Position numbers and translations under genes: made by a program. Under the pieces are notes generated by a model. The model searched no databases. It saw only the letters and a list, made by a program, of their open reading frames with translations, and was not told where the DNA came from. Of a stretch of DNA of 64,000 bases, positions 47,348 to 56,551 are shown one piece after another (position 1 is the first letter of the stretch; the number at the start of each line of letters is the position of its first letter). This DNA is from Sodalis praecaptivus. GTDB lineage: Bacteria; Pseudomonadota; Gammaproteobacteria; Enterobacterales; Enterobacteriaceae. The stretch covers positions 3,090,760 to 3,154,759 of the forward strand of contig NZ_CP006569.1 of assembly GCF_000517425.1 (NCBI RefSeq), written 5' to 3'.

Positions 47348-48310
47348 TCACTCCATAATCTGCCCGTCGTCACGGCCGGCGTTGCGCGCGGTCTGGTCAA
47401 CCTGGCGCGCTTTCTGCCGCTTATAGTCCAGCGCCGCCGGCGGCACCGGCGACGCTTTGCCGGTTTCAAGCCAGCTGCGGATGCGGTTGGCGTCGGCGAA
47501 GTGGGTAAACTTGCCGAAGGCATCAAGCACCACCAGCGCCACCGGGCGGTGATTGATGACGGTGCGCATCACCAGGCAATGCCCGGCCTGGTTGGTGAAG
47601 CCGGTTTTGGTCAACTGGATTGTCCAGTCATTGCGATAGACCAGATGGTTGGTATTACGAAACGGCAGGGTGTACGCCGGGTGACGAAAGGTGGCCATGG
47701 TTTCGTGGGTGGTACTGAGTTCGCTCAGCAGCGGATAGTTTTTGCTAGCCATTAGCAGCTTAGACAGATCGCGCGCGGTAGACACGTTGTGCATCGACAG
47801 CCCGGTCGGTTCTACATAATGCGTATGCATCATGCCCAGGGCGCGGGCCTTGGCGTTCATGGCATTGATAAAGGCGCCGTAACCGCCGGGATAGTGGTGC
47901 GCCAGGCTAGCGGCGGCGCGGTTTTCCGAGGACATCAGCGCCAGTAATAGCATGGTGCGGCGATCGATCTCGCTGCCGACCCGCACGCGGGAAAAGACGC
48001 CGCGCAGTTCCGGGGTTTGGTGGATATCCACCGATATCATCTCGTCCATCGGCTGTTTCGCGTCCAGCACCACCATGGCCGTCATCAGTTTGGACAGCGA
48101 CGCGATGGGCACCACTTTGTCAGGGTGCGCGGCGTAGAGCAGATGGTTATCCGACATATCCAGCACCAACGCGCTGCCCGACGCGATTTGCAGCGGCGAG
48201 ACCAGCGGCGCGGGCTCGGCGCTCAGCGCCGCCTGAGCGGGACCGATAACCAGATTGCCGAGGGTCAAAAGTGACACGCCAATATAAACCACACGTAAAA
48301 GTGAAAGCAT
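47348..48310 (-). CDS. pbpG: D-alanyl-D-alanine endopeptidase PbpG (PBP7)
   Basis: PbpG cleaves D-Ala-meso-DAP cross-links in peptidoglycan. The catalytic motifs are SLSK (71-74), SEN (128-130) and KTG (235-237). A signal peptide ends after AQA near residue 27. Length is 320 residues (E. coli about 310). The ATG is at 48310. In E. coli pbpG lies next to dld and bglX; here the oxidoreductase-GNAT-GST cluster takes the place of dld. It is convergent with that cluster. Confidence 0.95.
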   Translation of the reverse strand: MLSLLRVVYIGVSLLTLGNLVIGPAQAALSAEPAPLVSPLQIASGSALVLDMSDNHLLYAAHPDKVVPIASLSKLMTAMVVLDAKQPMDEMISVDIHQTPELRGVFSRVRVGSEIDRRTMLLLALMSSENRAAASLAHHYPGGYGAFINAMNAKARALGMMHTHYVEPTGLSMHNVSTARDLSKLLMASKNYPLLSELSTTHETMATFRHPAYTLPFRNTNHLVYRNDWTIQLTKTGFTNQAGHCLVMRTVINHRPVALVVLDAFGKFTHFADANRIRSWLETGKASPVPPAALDYKRQKARQVDQTARNAGRDDGQIME

Positions 48311-48633
48311 TATCCGTTACCCGATCAATACCGCTGGAGCGCAGTGAATTGCGCATTAGTATATCCGATTAACAAAAAACGAGAATCATCAGGAAGATGT
48401 ATTTTTTTGTCACCTTTTTGCCGCATCGTTGACTTGACAGAGGGGAATAGTTAGCGGTTGTCTTGTTAATTCTGCGCCGCTGCGTATGCTTAATCCCCGT
48501 GTTTTAGCTTTTAATGGCGTAACGGCAATTCTCGTCGTGCGCGGACTGGCGTTTAGCGAAAATCCTTTTACCCTTAATGACACAGTTTCCTTTTATTCTG
48601 GCGCAGCGCTTGCCACGTTAGTAGACGGAGCCT
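48311..48633. other. Divergent spacer pbpG / efflux operon
   Basis: These 323 bases contain no supported gene. A possible promoter for the efflux operon is TTGTTA near 48463 with TATGCT about 16 bp later; this is tentative. A long run of T near 48400 lies on the plus strand. Confidence 0.4.
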
Positions 48634-50007
48634 ATGGATAGCCACAAACCCAATGATACTTCCGATACATCCCGACCCAATGATAACGATGATGTCAACC
48701 GCGCTTCTCCCCCTCCCGCCGGCACCGACAGCGGGGCGCGCCGCGCAGAGGATGACCGCCGGCATGACGATCACCGCGGCGGCGATGGCGACGCCCCTCG
48801 GCGCGACGACAACCGCAGCGATAGCGACAACCGCCGGCAGGACGACCACCGGGATAACGATGGCGACACCCGCCGGCAGGACGACGGCCGGAACAATGAT
48901 GACGACGCCCGGGGCGGTGATGACGACGGCAATAATGACGGCGGCAATGACGACGGCGGCAATCAGCGCAAACGCCCCGGCAAAAAGCCGCTGATTATCC
49001 TGGCCATCGTGGGGGTCGTGATGCTGATCGTCGGCCTGTGGTTCTGGCTTTCCAGCCGCAACCAGGAAACCACCGATGACGCCTATACCGAAGGCAACGC
49101 GGTGACCATCGCGCCGAAAATCTCCGGCTACGTGGTGAAACTGCTGGTCAAGGATAATCAGCGGGTCCGTAAGGGGGATCTCCTGGTGCAAATCGACCCG
49201 CGCGACGCCACCGCCGAGCGCGACCGCGCGCGCGCGCAGCTGGGTCTGGCGCAGGCGCAGCTTCATCAGGCGCAGGCGCAGTTGGCGCTGTCAAAGGTGC
49301 AATATCCCGCCCAATTGGCCCAGGCCAAAGCACAGCAGGCCCGCGCCGAAGCCAACTTGCAGAATGCCGAGGCGGATTACCGCCGGCAGCGCGGCGTCGA
49401 CCCCCGCGCCACCTCACAGCAAAACATCGATAACGCCAGCGCCCAGCTGCGCTCCGCCCGTGCCGAACTGGCCAACGCCCAGGCGCAGGTCGAGGTGGCC
49501 GCCCAGGTGCAGTTGCAGGTGCGTCAGGTCGAGACCAACGTAGAAGCGCGCGAACGCCAGGTCAGTCAAGCGCAGGCACAATTGGAAACCGCCGAACTGA
49601 ATCTCTCCTACAGCGATGTCCGCGCGCCGTTCGACGGTTTCGTTACCCGGCGCAATGTCCAGCTTGGTACGCTGGTTCAGGCGGGCAGCTCGCTGTTCTC
49701 GGTGGTCTCGCCGGACATCTGGATTACCGCCAATTTCAAGGAATCCCAGCTTGAACGTATGCGCCCCGGCAATCAGGTGGAGGTGACGGTGGATGCCTAT
49801 CCTAATCTGACCCTGCACGGCCATGTCGACAGTATTCAGCAAGGCTCGGGCTCGCGCTTTTCCACCTTTCCGGCCGAAAACGCCACCGGCAATTTCGTGA
49901 AGATAGTTCAGCGGGTACCGGTCAAAATCGTCATCGACAGCGGCCTGGATCCCAACACGCCGCTGCCGCTGGGGCTGTCGGCCGAGCCGAAGGTTACGCT
50001 TGAATGA
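48634..50007 (+). CDS. EmrA-like membrane fusion protein with charged N-terminal extension
   Basis: This is the periplasmic adaptor (HlyD family) of a tripartite efflux pump. From about residue 118 it has one membrane helix (PLIILAIVGVVMLIVGLWFWL), then TTDDAYTEGNAVTIAPKISGYV, a long coiled-coil rich in Ala/Gln (about 195-325) and the second barrel half ending DAYPNLTLHGHVDSIQQGSGS. Before the helix stands an unusual cytoplasmic region of about 115 residues made almost only of Asp, Arg, Asn, Gly and Gln. EmrA proteins normally have a short head there. The start ATG 48634 follows GGAG closely; internal ATG starts are lacking before the helix, so the extension seems to be translated. It overlaps the next gene by 4 nt. 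Confidence 0.88.
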   Translation: MDSHKPNDTSDTSRPNDNDDVNRASPPPAGTDSGARRAEDDRRHDDHRGGDGDAPRRDDNRSDSDNRRQDDHRDNDGDTRRQDDGRNNDDDARGGDDDGNNDGGNDDGGNQRKRPGKKPLIILAIVGVVMLIVGLWFWLSSRNQETTDDAYTEGNAVTIAPKISGYVVKLLVKDNQRVRKGDLLVQIDPRDATAERDRARAQLGLAQAQLHQAQAQLALSKVQYPAQLAQAKAQQARAEANLQNAEADYRRQRGVDPRATSQQNIDNASAQLRSARAELANAQAQVEVAAQVQLQVRQVETNVEARERQVSQAQAQLETAELNLSYSDVRAPFDGFVTRRNVQLGTLVQAGSSLFSVVSPDIWITANFKESQLERMRPGNQVEVTVDAYPNLTLHGHVDSIQQGSGSRFSTFPAENATGNFVKIVQRVPVKIVIDSGLDPNTPLPLGLSAEPKVTLE

Positions 50008-51572
50008 GCGGCGATCGCCACTGGACGCCGTCCAGCAACCCCTGGGCGGTCGCCATCGTCGTTACCCTGGCGGTGTTCATGGAAATCCTGGATACCACCA
50101 TTGTCAACGTGGCGCTCCCCCACGTAGCCGGTACCCTCTCCTCCAGTTACGACGAGTCCACCTGGGTGTTGACCTCTTACCTGGTGGCGAACGGTATCGT
50201 GCTGCCCATTTCGGCGTTTCTCAGCCGCGTGCTGGGACGCAAACAGTACTTCCTGATTTGCGTGGCCATGTTTACCGTCTGCTCTTTTTTGTGCGGTATC
50301 GCCACCGAGCTGTGGCAGATGATCTTGTTTCGCGTCATGCAGGGTTTTTTTGGCGGCGGTCTGCAGCCGGTCCAGCAGTCGGTACTGCTCGATTATTTTA
50401 AACCCGAAGATCGCGGTAAAGCGTTCGGCCTCTCCTCCATCGCGATTATCGTCGCGCCGGTAGTCGGCCCGACGCTTGGGGGCTGGATAACCGATAACTA
50501 CAGCTGGCGGTGGGTATTTTTGATTAACATCCCGGTAGGCGTGCTGACCTTTCTGGCCATATACCAGATGCTTGAAGATCCGCCGTGGGAGCGCAAAGTG
50601 AAGAACGGTAAGCTCAATATCGATTATATCGGTATCGGGCTTATCGCGCTGGGGCTGGGCTGCTTGCAGGTGATGCTGGACCGCGGTGAAGATGATGATT
50701 GGTTCTCCTCGGGCTTTATTCAGCTCTTCGCGCTACTGGCCGTGGTCGGACTGGTGGGGGCGGTGTACTGGCTGCTTTATACCCGCAAACCGGTGGTGGA
50801 TTTGCGCTGCCTGAAGGACCGCAATTTTGCCGTTTCCAGCCTGCTGATGGCGGGCATGGCGATGATTCTCTACGGCAGTTCGGTGGTCATGCCGCAGCTG
50901 GCGCAGCAGGAGCTCGGCTATACCGCCACCTGGTCCGGGCTGGTGCTTTCGCCGGGGGCGGTGTTGATCGTCATGTCCATCCCGCTGGTGCTGAAGCTGA
51001 TGCCGGTGGTGCAGACCCGCTGGCTGATAGCGTTCGGCTTTACCTTAATGACGCTGTCGTTTATTTATTCCAGCCATTTGGTCCCGAATATCGATTTCAG
51101 CACGATGGTGAAAATGCGCGCCGCGCAGTCCATCGGCCTCGGTTTCCTGTTCGTACCGCTGACCACCCTGGCTTTTATTACGCTTGCCCCGCGGCTGAAT
51201 GCCGATGGTTCAGCGCTGTTCACCATGTTCCGCAACGTGGCGGGCTCTATCGGCATCTCGCTGTCCACCGCCGCCATTACCGAGCGCTCCCAGGCCCACA
51301 GCGCCTATATGGTGCATAATATGTCGCCGTTCAACGAGCAATTCCAGCAGGCGATTCAGCGTGCCGCCCAGGCGTTCCGCGACGCCGGCAGCCTCATCGG
51401 CGATCCGACATCGCTTGCCACGGGACAACTCTACCAACAGATGGTGGCGCAGTCGCGGATCCTGGCCTACGTCGATGTCTTCAGTCTCTGCGCGCTGGTT
51501 TCGTTAATCCTTATTCCATTTTGTTTGCTGCTTTCGCCGGTGAAAAGCGAAGGCAACGCGGGAGCTCACTAA
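50004..51572 (+). CDS. EmrB-like DHA2 family drug efflux MFS transporter
   Basis: This is a drug:proton antiporter of the DHA2 family with fourteen predicted membrane segments in 522 residues. Typical motifs are AVFMEILDTTIVNVALPHVAG (motif in helix 1), ESTWVLTSYLVANGIVLP, and SSIAIIVAPVVGPTLGGWI (motif C). It pairs with the adaptor upstream (ATGA overlap) and the outer membrane factor downstream. It exports hydrophobic drugs or fatty-acid-like compounds in related systems; the substrate here is not known. The last part has a periplasmic loop around residues 430-470. Confidence 0.93.
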   Translation: MSGDRHWTPSSNPWAVAIVVTLAVFMEILDTTIVNVALPHVAGTLSSSYDESTWVLTSYLVANGIVLPISAFLSRVLGRKQYFLICVAMFTVCSFLCGIATELWQMILFRVMQGFFGGGLQPVQQSVLLDYFKPEDRGKAFGLSSIAIIVAPVVGPTLGGWITDNYSWRWVFLINIPVGVLTFLAIYQMLEDPPWERKVKNGKLNIDYIGIGLIALGLGCLQVMLDRGEDDDWFSSGFIQLFALLAVVGLVGAVYWLLYTRKPVVDLRCLKDRNFAVSSLLMAGMAMILYGSSVVMPQLAQQELGYTATWSGLVLSPGAVLIVMSIPLVLKLMPVVQTRWLIAFGFTLMTLSFIYSSHLVPNIDFSTMVKMRAAQSIGLGFLFVPLTTLAFITLAPRLNADGSALFTMFRNVAGSIGISLSTAAITERSQAHSAYMVHNMSPFNEQFQQAIQRAAQAFRDAGSLIGDPTSLATGQLYQQMVAQSRILAYVDVFSLCALVSLILIPFCLLLSPVKSEGNAGAH

Positions 51573-51573
51573 T

Positions 51574-53145
51574 ATGCCGGCTCGTATTCGCACCGTCAGG
51601 AAGCGGCCAACCCCCCTGTTACCGCTGCTCGGTTTGGCCGCACTGACGCTTAGCGCCTGTTCGGTGGGGCCCGATTACCAACCGCCCCAACCCTCTACGC
51701 CGTCGGCCTTTAATGACCTGCGCAGCACCGACCGCACCGCCTCCCGGGCGCTGGCCGCGCAGCCAGACCCAAAGTGGTGGCGCACCTTTAACGATGCGCA
51801 GCTCGATAGCCTTATCGACCGTGCCATCGCCGGCAATCTCTCTTTGCAGCAGGCGGTGTTGCGTATCGCCGGCGCCCGAGAACAAACGCTGCAAGCGGGC
51901 GCCGCCGGCCTGCCGACCGTGAGCGCCAACGCCAGCGCCACGCGCCAGCAGTTGGGCCTGAAAGGCGAACTGGACTCCTATGGCGTCCGCGCCCAGGTGG
52001 CTGAAAGCAGCGAAGAGCTCGCCTCGCGCCTGGATTCGCTCACGCGGCCGATTCACCTTTATCAAGGCAGTTTCGACACGTCTTGGGAGTTGGACTTATG
52101 GGGTCGGGTGCGCCGCTCCGTTGAAATGGCCAACGCGCAAACGCAGGCCTCGGTGGAAAGCCGCAATGATGCTCTGGTCTCGCTGGAGGCCGAAGTGGCG
52201 CGGGCCTATCTACAGTTGCGCGGCGCGCAAAGCGTCAGCGACACGCTGATGGCGCAAATCGACGTGGCGCAGCAGTCGCTGGAGCTGACCCAAAGCCGCG
52301 CGCACAGCGGTTTGGCGCCGCAGTTGGATGTGGAAAACGCCAGCGCTCAGATAGGGTCGCTGCGCGCCCAATTGCCGCAGTATCAAGCCCAACAGCGCCA
52401 GGCAATGAATGGGCTGGCGGTGCTGCTGGGGCTGCCGCCGGGGGCGCTGAACGCCGAGCTGACGCAGACCAAACCGCTGCCGCGCCTGCCGGCGGCGGTG
52501 CCGGTGGGCGTCCCCGCCTCCCTGGCGCGTCGCCGTCCCGATGTACGCGAGGCGGAAGCGCAGCTGCACGCCGCAACCGCCAATATCGGCGTCTCGGTCG
52601 CGCAGCTGTTCCCGGATCTGTCGCTGACCGGCCAATTCGGGATGCGCAACACCGATTCTGATTATCTCACCCATTGGAGCAGCCATTTTTATTCCTATGG
52701 TCCGCAGGTGTCTATTCCCATTTTCCAAGGCGGGAGGCTGGTGTCGAATGTGCGGCTGGCGCGGGCGCAACAGGCGAATGCCGTCCTCGCCTATCGCCAA
52801 ACGGTACTGACCGCGCTCCAGGATGTGGAAAACGCCTTGGTCAGTTATCGCGCCGACCAGCAGCGGGTCGACGGGTTGGAACAAACCGCCGACGCGCTGC
52901 AAAATGCCTTCAATCTGGCCAGCAACAGCTATCGCCAGGGGATAAGCACCTTTATCGAGGTGTTGGACGCGCAGCGTCAGCTGGCACAGGCGCGGCAGCA
53001 GGCCGCCAGCGCCCGCGTACAATCCAGCGTGGACCTGGTCTCGCTGTATAAAGCGCTGGGCGGCGGCTGGGAGCTCTATCCGCAGGGAGATTTGCCCAAG
53101 TTTCAGGTATTTGGCCCGGCCGAGACGGTAAACGGAAAATCTTAA
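51574..53145 (+). CDS. Outer membrane factor lipoprotein (NodT/TolC family)
   Basis: This is the outer membrane channel of the efflux pump, 523 residues with a lipobox LSAC (lipidation near Cys29). The two OEP repeats are seen as DLWGRVRRSVEMANAQ... and IFQGGRLVSNVRLARAQQ, each followed by long helices; VGVPASLARRRPDVREAEAQL is a hallmark. It starts one base after the transporter stop. Having adaptor, transporter and channel in one operon makes it self-sufficient and independent of TolC. Confidence 0.93.
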   Translation: MPARIRTVRKRPTPLLPLLGLAALTLSACSVGPDYQPPQPSTPSAFNDLRSTDRTASRALAAQPDPKWWRTFNDAQLDSLIDRAIAGNLSLQQAVLRIAGAREQTLQAGAAGLPTVSANASATRQQLGLKGELDSYGVRAQVAESSEELASRLDSLTRPIHLYQGSFDTSWELDLWGRVRRSVEMANAQTQASVESRNDALVSLEAEVARAYLQLRGAQSVSDTLMAQIDVAQQSLELTQSRAHSGLAPQLDVENASAQIGSLRAQLPQYQAQQRQAMNGLAVLLGLPPGALNAELTQTKPLPRLPAAVPVGVPASLARRRPDVREAEAQLHAATANIGVSVAQLFPDLSLTGQFGMRNTDSDYLTHWSSHFYSYGPQVSIPIFQGGRLVSNVRLARAQQANAVLAYRQTVLTALQDVENALVSYRADQQRVDGLEQTADALQNAFNLASNSYRQGISTFIEVLDAQRQLAQARQQAASARVQSSVDLVSLYKALGGGWELYPQGDLPKFQVFGPAETVNGKS

Positions 53146-53178
53146 ATCAACAGAAAGCAAGCGGCGGGGGTAATTATT

Positions 53179-53553
53179 ATGACCCTCGTCACATATTTTT
53201 GTGGCGCAATGCAAAAAAACGAGGGAAAATTACACCATCAGTTGATGATTGGAGGAATTTTCACCGTGGGAACGCTTGCCGCAAGCTTTCTTGTGATGCG
53301 CTGGGAACTGCTCAGCGCGATGATGATGTTTTTTGCCAGCCAGCTGCACGTGCAGTGCCGCCGGTCCAGCCGCAACGCGATGGCGTTTATTTTCACCGGC
53401 GTGGGCATCGGTATGGCGTGCTGGTTTGTCACCGGGCTGCTGGGGATTACTTTGGCGCAATTGCTGATGATTCGTCACGAAATGTGGGAAAGCATGAAGC
53501 AAGGTATGCTGTTTATGATGGCCAACACGCCGCCCGATCTGCAGTTCACCTAA
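53179..53553 (+). CDS. Small membrane protein at the end of the efflux operon, unknown family
   Basis: This 124-residue protein has about three hydrophobic segments (around residues 26-40, 45-55 and 70-95). I do not recognise the family. It starts 34 bp after the outer membrane factor on the same strand, with a GGGGG site before ATG 53179; an alternative ATG at 53209 gives MQKNEGK. Methionine is unusually frequent in the C-terminal part (MMMFF, LLMIRHEMWESMKQGMLFMM). It probably shares the efflux operon transcript. A role in assembling or regulating the pump is conceivable but unsupported. Confidence 0.65.
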   Translation: MTLVTYFCGAMQKNEGKLHHQLMIGGIFTVGTLAASFLVMRWELLSAMMMFFASQLHVQCRRSSRNAMAFIFTGVGIGMACWFVTGLLGITLAQLLMIRHEMWESMKQGMLFMMANTPPDLQFT

Positions 53554-53897
53554 CCCTAATCGTCTAAAGGATCACCGCTGGGGATAACGGATAACGCCTC
53601 CGTATCGCCCCTGCGCGGCGTAAAACGCCAGCGATACGGCGTCTGAGCCGCACGCCGCGCCGCGATAGGCCCCAACGCCAGCCCGCGAGACCCGTTTGCG
53701 CCCGCGTGCCGCGCCGCGATAGGCCCCAACGCCAGCCCGCGAGGCCCGTTTGCGCCCGCGTGCCGCACCGCGATAGGCCCCAACGCCAGCCCGCGAGACC
53801 TTTTGCGCCGGCCTGCCGCACCGCGATAGGCCCCAACGCCAGCCCGCGAGACCTTATGCGCCGGCGTCCCCGAGCGTGACCGACGTTCGCCGCGCCG
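53554..53897. other. Spacer between efflux operon and gcd
   Basis: The 344 bases hold the 54-bp tandem repeat and no supported gene. The genes on either side are convergent, so transcription terminators would be expected here, but no classical one is visible. Confidence 0.5.
53640..53865. repeat. Tandem repeat, 54-bp unit, four copies
   Basis: GATAGGCCCCAACGCCAGCC occurs at 53664, 53718, 53772 and 53825 (spacing 54, 54, 53). Units include CCGCGAGACC and GCGCCGCGATAGG-like ends. As 54 is a multiple of three, minus-strand open frames cross the array with an 18-residue repeat; they have no ribosome site or family and are treated as artefacts. Confidence 0.93.
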
Positions 53898-56336
53898 TCA
53901 TTTCCCTGCGGCGCGGCGAGCGGGCAGCGCCCAGGCCATCACGCTGTCGCCGGTACGGGTGCCGAGCCCGCCGTGTCCCCCGGCGGCAATCACCACATAC
54001 TGGCGACCGTCGGCGCCCAAATAAGTGATGGGCGTCGCCTGCCCGCCGGCCGGCAGGCGGCCGCGCCACAGCTCTTTGCCGCTGGCTTCGTCGAAAGCGC
54101 GCAGATAGTCGTCGGCGGTGGCGCCCATAAAAATCAGCCCGCCCGCGGTGATAATATTGCCGCCCATGGTAAAGATCCCCGTCGGCAGCGCCGCATTGGT
54201 ATGGGTATTTAAAATATTCATATCGCGAGTGGTGCCCACCGGCCGCTCCCAGCTGATTTTTCGGCTTTGCAAATCAATCGCCGCCAGTTTACCCCAGGGT
54301 GGCGCATTGCAGGGCGCGCCAAGGGGCGATAGCCAGGGACGCACAATCTCGGCATACGGCGTACCGTACTGCGGCCCCACCGCGAACTCCTTCGGTTTGG
54401 GATACGGCTGATTACTTTCCCAACCGGCCCAGGGTTGCATCAACCCGCGGCGTAGCGCTTTTTGCTCGGTGACGCCCTCGGCGATAAACGGGATATAGCT
54501 GGTATTGGCGATCAGTACGTGACGCGCCGGGTCAATCGAGGCGCCGTACCAGTCCATCACCCCGTCAAACGCCGGATAAGCGATACGGGTTCCCAGCCCC
54601 GGTGGCGTGTATTGCCCCTGATAACCGAACCGGCGGAACTGCACGCGGCACCAAAGCTGATCGAACGGCGTAGCGCCCCATAAATCCTTTTCGGTCAGAT
54701 TGGCGGGCGCGAACGTTGGCATGCCGGTGGAGTAGGGCTGGGTGGGCGATAGACGCTCTCCCGGGAAGGGATCCGCCTGCGGCACCGGCCGCTCCTCGAC
54801 CTGCGCTAACGGTTTGCCGGTACGCCTATCCAGCAGAAACAATTGGCCCATTTTGGTGGTCTGCACCAGCGCGGGCACCGTCCCTCCGCCGGGCTGGGGC
54901 AGATCCACCAGCGAAGGCCCGATGGGCAAATCAAAATCCCACACATCATGATGGACGGTCTGGAAATGCCAACGCTCTTTCCCCGTCGCCAAGTCCAGCG
55001 CCACGATAGCGCTGGAATACTTGTCATCAAACGGCCGGCGCTGTGCGCCGTAATAATCTGGCGTGGCGTTCCCCAGGGGGATATAGACCAGACCCAGCGC
55101 CGGGTCAGCGGTATAGGTGCCCCAGCCATTCGGCGTGCCGCGGGTGTAAGTTTCGCCGGGTTTCAACGGCGCGGTGGGATCGCTGCGGCCCATATCCCAT
55201 GCCCAGGCCAATTTGCCGCTTTGGGGATCAAAGGCGCGCACCACGCCGGACGGCTCGCCGCGCGCCTGATTATCATAGATCCAGCCGCCCAGCACGACGC
55301 GATCGTTCACCACCAGGGGCTGTGAGGTGATGAAATGAAAGCCCGGCGGAACCTTGCCCATCAAATCGGTCAGGTTCACGCGGCCCCCTGCCCCGAAATC
55401 CTGACACAACCGCCCCGTGTCGGCATCAAGCGCGATGAGTTTGGCATCGGCGGTGGTGCTGATAATGCGCCGATCGCAAGGGGCATTGGTGGGAGTGGGC
55501 GATTGGTAATAGGCCACCCCGCGGCAGGCAAGATACTCGTTGGCGCGGGTGTCGTTGTGGGGATCGTAGGTCCAGAGGGTTTTACCGGTGGTCGCATTCA
55601 GCGCCAGCACCTGCCGATGCGGCGTACAGAGATAAAGCCGGTTGGCCACTTTAATCGGGGTAGCCTCAAAATTGAATTCGCGCCCTTTTTTATCTTCCCC
55701 CGGCTGCATGACATCGCCGGTGTGGATCGCCCAGGCGGGGGCGAGTTGCGCCACATTGTCGGGCGTGAGCTGGGTCAAGGGCGAATAACGCTCCCCGGCG
55801 GGGGTGCGACCATAGTGGCGCCACTCATTGCGCCCGGTCCTGTCTGTCTCGGTCTCGGCCGCCGCCGCAGCAGCCGCAGCCGGCAACGGTGCATGCTGAA
55901 CGTACAGACGTTCGCTGGTTATGTAGCCTGCCCCTATCACACCGGCGCCGACCAGGAGATAGAACAGCCCCGCGACGGCGGCCAGCACCCGCTGCCGGCG
56001 CGACAGCGTCAGCGGCCGAGTAATGAATGGCATGCTGCACCACAGCCCGAGCACCGCCAGCACCAGCAAACGCGGCATGAGTTTCCAGCCGTCCAGGCCG
56101 ACCTCATACAGTGCCCATAGCGCGGTCAGCACGAACGTCAGCAAATAGATCCAAAGCCCCAGAATGCGCCGTTCGATGATGAGAAACCCGCTCACGCTCA
56201 GCAGTATGCCGGCCGGCAGATAATATGCGGAGCCGCCAAGCGACAGCAGCCACAGGCCAACCACCAGAAAAAATAATCCACAGACACAAATCAGCAGACC
56301 GGTGAGGCCCGGCAAGGAAAAAAGACGACGTAGCAT
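53898..56336 (-). CDS. gcd: Membrane-bound PQQ-dependent glucose dehydrogenase Gcd
   Basis: Gcd oxidises glucose to gluconolactone at the periplasmic face and passes electrons to ubiquinone. The 812 residues (E. coli 796) comprise five membrane segments in the first 140 residues and a large PQQ beta-propeller. Propeller tryptophan-type motifs include WRHYGRTPAGERYSPLTQL, LYLCTPHRQVLALNATTGK and HHDVWDFDLPIGPSLVDLP. The ATG at 56336 follows CAGGAG. A longer frame to 56399 adds an unconserved head. A poly-alanine stretch lies after the membrane part. PQQ must come from elsewhere in the genome or from outside. Confidence 0.95.
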   Translation of the reverse strand: MLRRLFSLPGLTGLLICVCGLFFLVVGLWLLSLGGSAYYLPAGILLSVSGFLIIERRILGLWIYLLTFVLTALWALYEVGLDGWKLMPRLLVLAVLGLWCSMPFITRPLTLSRRQRVLAAVAGLFYLLVGAGVIGAGYITSERLYVQHAPLPAAAAAAAAETETDRTGRNEWRHYGRTPAGERYSPLTQLTPDNVAQLAPAWAIHTGDVMQPGEDKKGREFNFEATPIKVANRLYLCTPHRQVLALNATTGKTLWTYDPHNDTRANEYLACRGVAYYQSPTPTNAPCDRRIISTTADAKLIALDADTGRLCQDFGAGGRVNLTDLMGKVPPGFHFITSQPLVVNDRVVLGGWIYDNQARGEPSGVVRAFDPQSGKLAWAWDMGRSDPTAPLKPGETYTRGTPNGWGTYTADPALGLVYIPLGNATPDYYGAQRRPFDDKYSSAIVALDLATGKERWHFQTVHHDVWDFDLPIGPSLVDLPQPGGGTVPALVQTTKMGQLFLLDRRTGKPLAQVEERPVPQADPFPGERLSPTQPYSTGMPTFAPANLTEKDLWGATPFDQLWCRVQFRRFGYQGQYTPPGLGTRIAYPAFDGVMDWYGASIDPARHVLIANTSYIPFIAEGVTEQKALRRGLMQPWAGWESNQPYPKPKEFAVGPQYGTPYAEIVRPWLSPLGAPCNAPPWGKLAAIDLQSRKISWERPVGTTRDMNILNTHTNAALPTGIFTMGGNIITAGGLIFMGATADDYLRAFDEASGKELWRGRLPAGGQATPITYLGADGRQYVVIAAGGHGGLGTRTGDSVMAWALPARRAAGK

Positions 56337-56551
56337 GGTCGCTCCTGAACAGTACCTGTAGAAAAAAAGCTTTGCCGCGGGCCGGAGATAGAAAAGCAAC
56401 GCTTACCCGCCCTATCGCCGCACGGAACGCTTGCATGTCAAGATTTGTATAGAAATACTGATATTATAGTAGTCGTATAAGCCATACTCTGCAGACGTAA
56501 TAGTGTTAATGATAATGTGGCGCTTATGCCCGCCAGGTAACCGAACGATTT
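56337..56551. promoter_or_regulatory. Divergent promoter region gcd / gpm
   Basis: An AT-rich section at 56440-56520 lies between the two genes. ATGATAATG occurs twice (56519-56527 and 56550-56558), the second overlapping the gpm start; GATAAT motifs of this type resemble parts of Fur boxes, and E. coli gpmA is iron-regulated. No full Fur box is present, so this is tentative. Confidence 0.3.

Noticed and set aside
48574-49266. Long minus-strand open frame of 230 residues opposite the EmrA-like gene
   Set aside because: It is the antisense of the Asp/Arg-rich repeat, which reads as Val/Ala/Ile, and has no family similarity. The plus-strand gene is certain.
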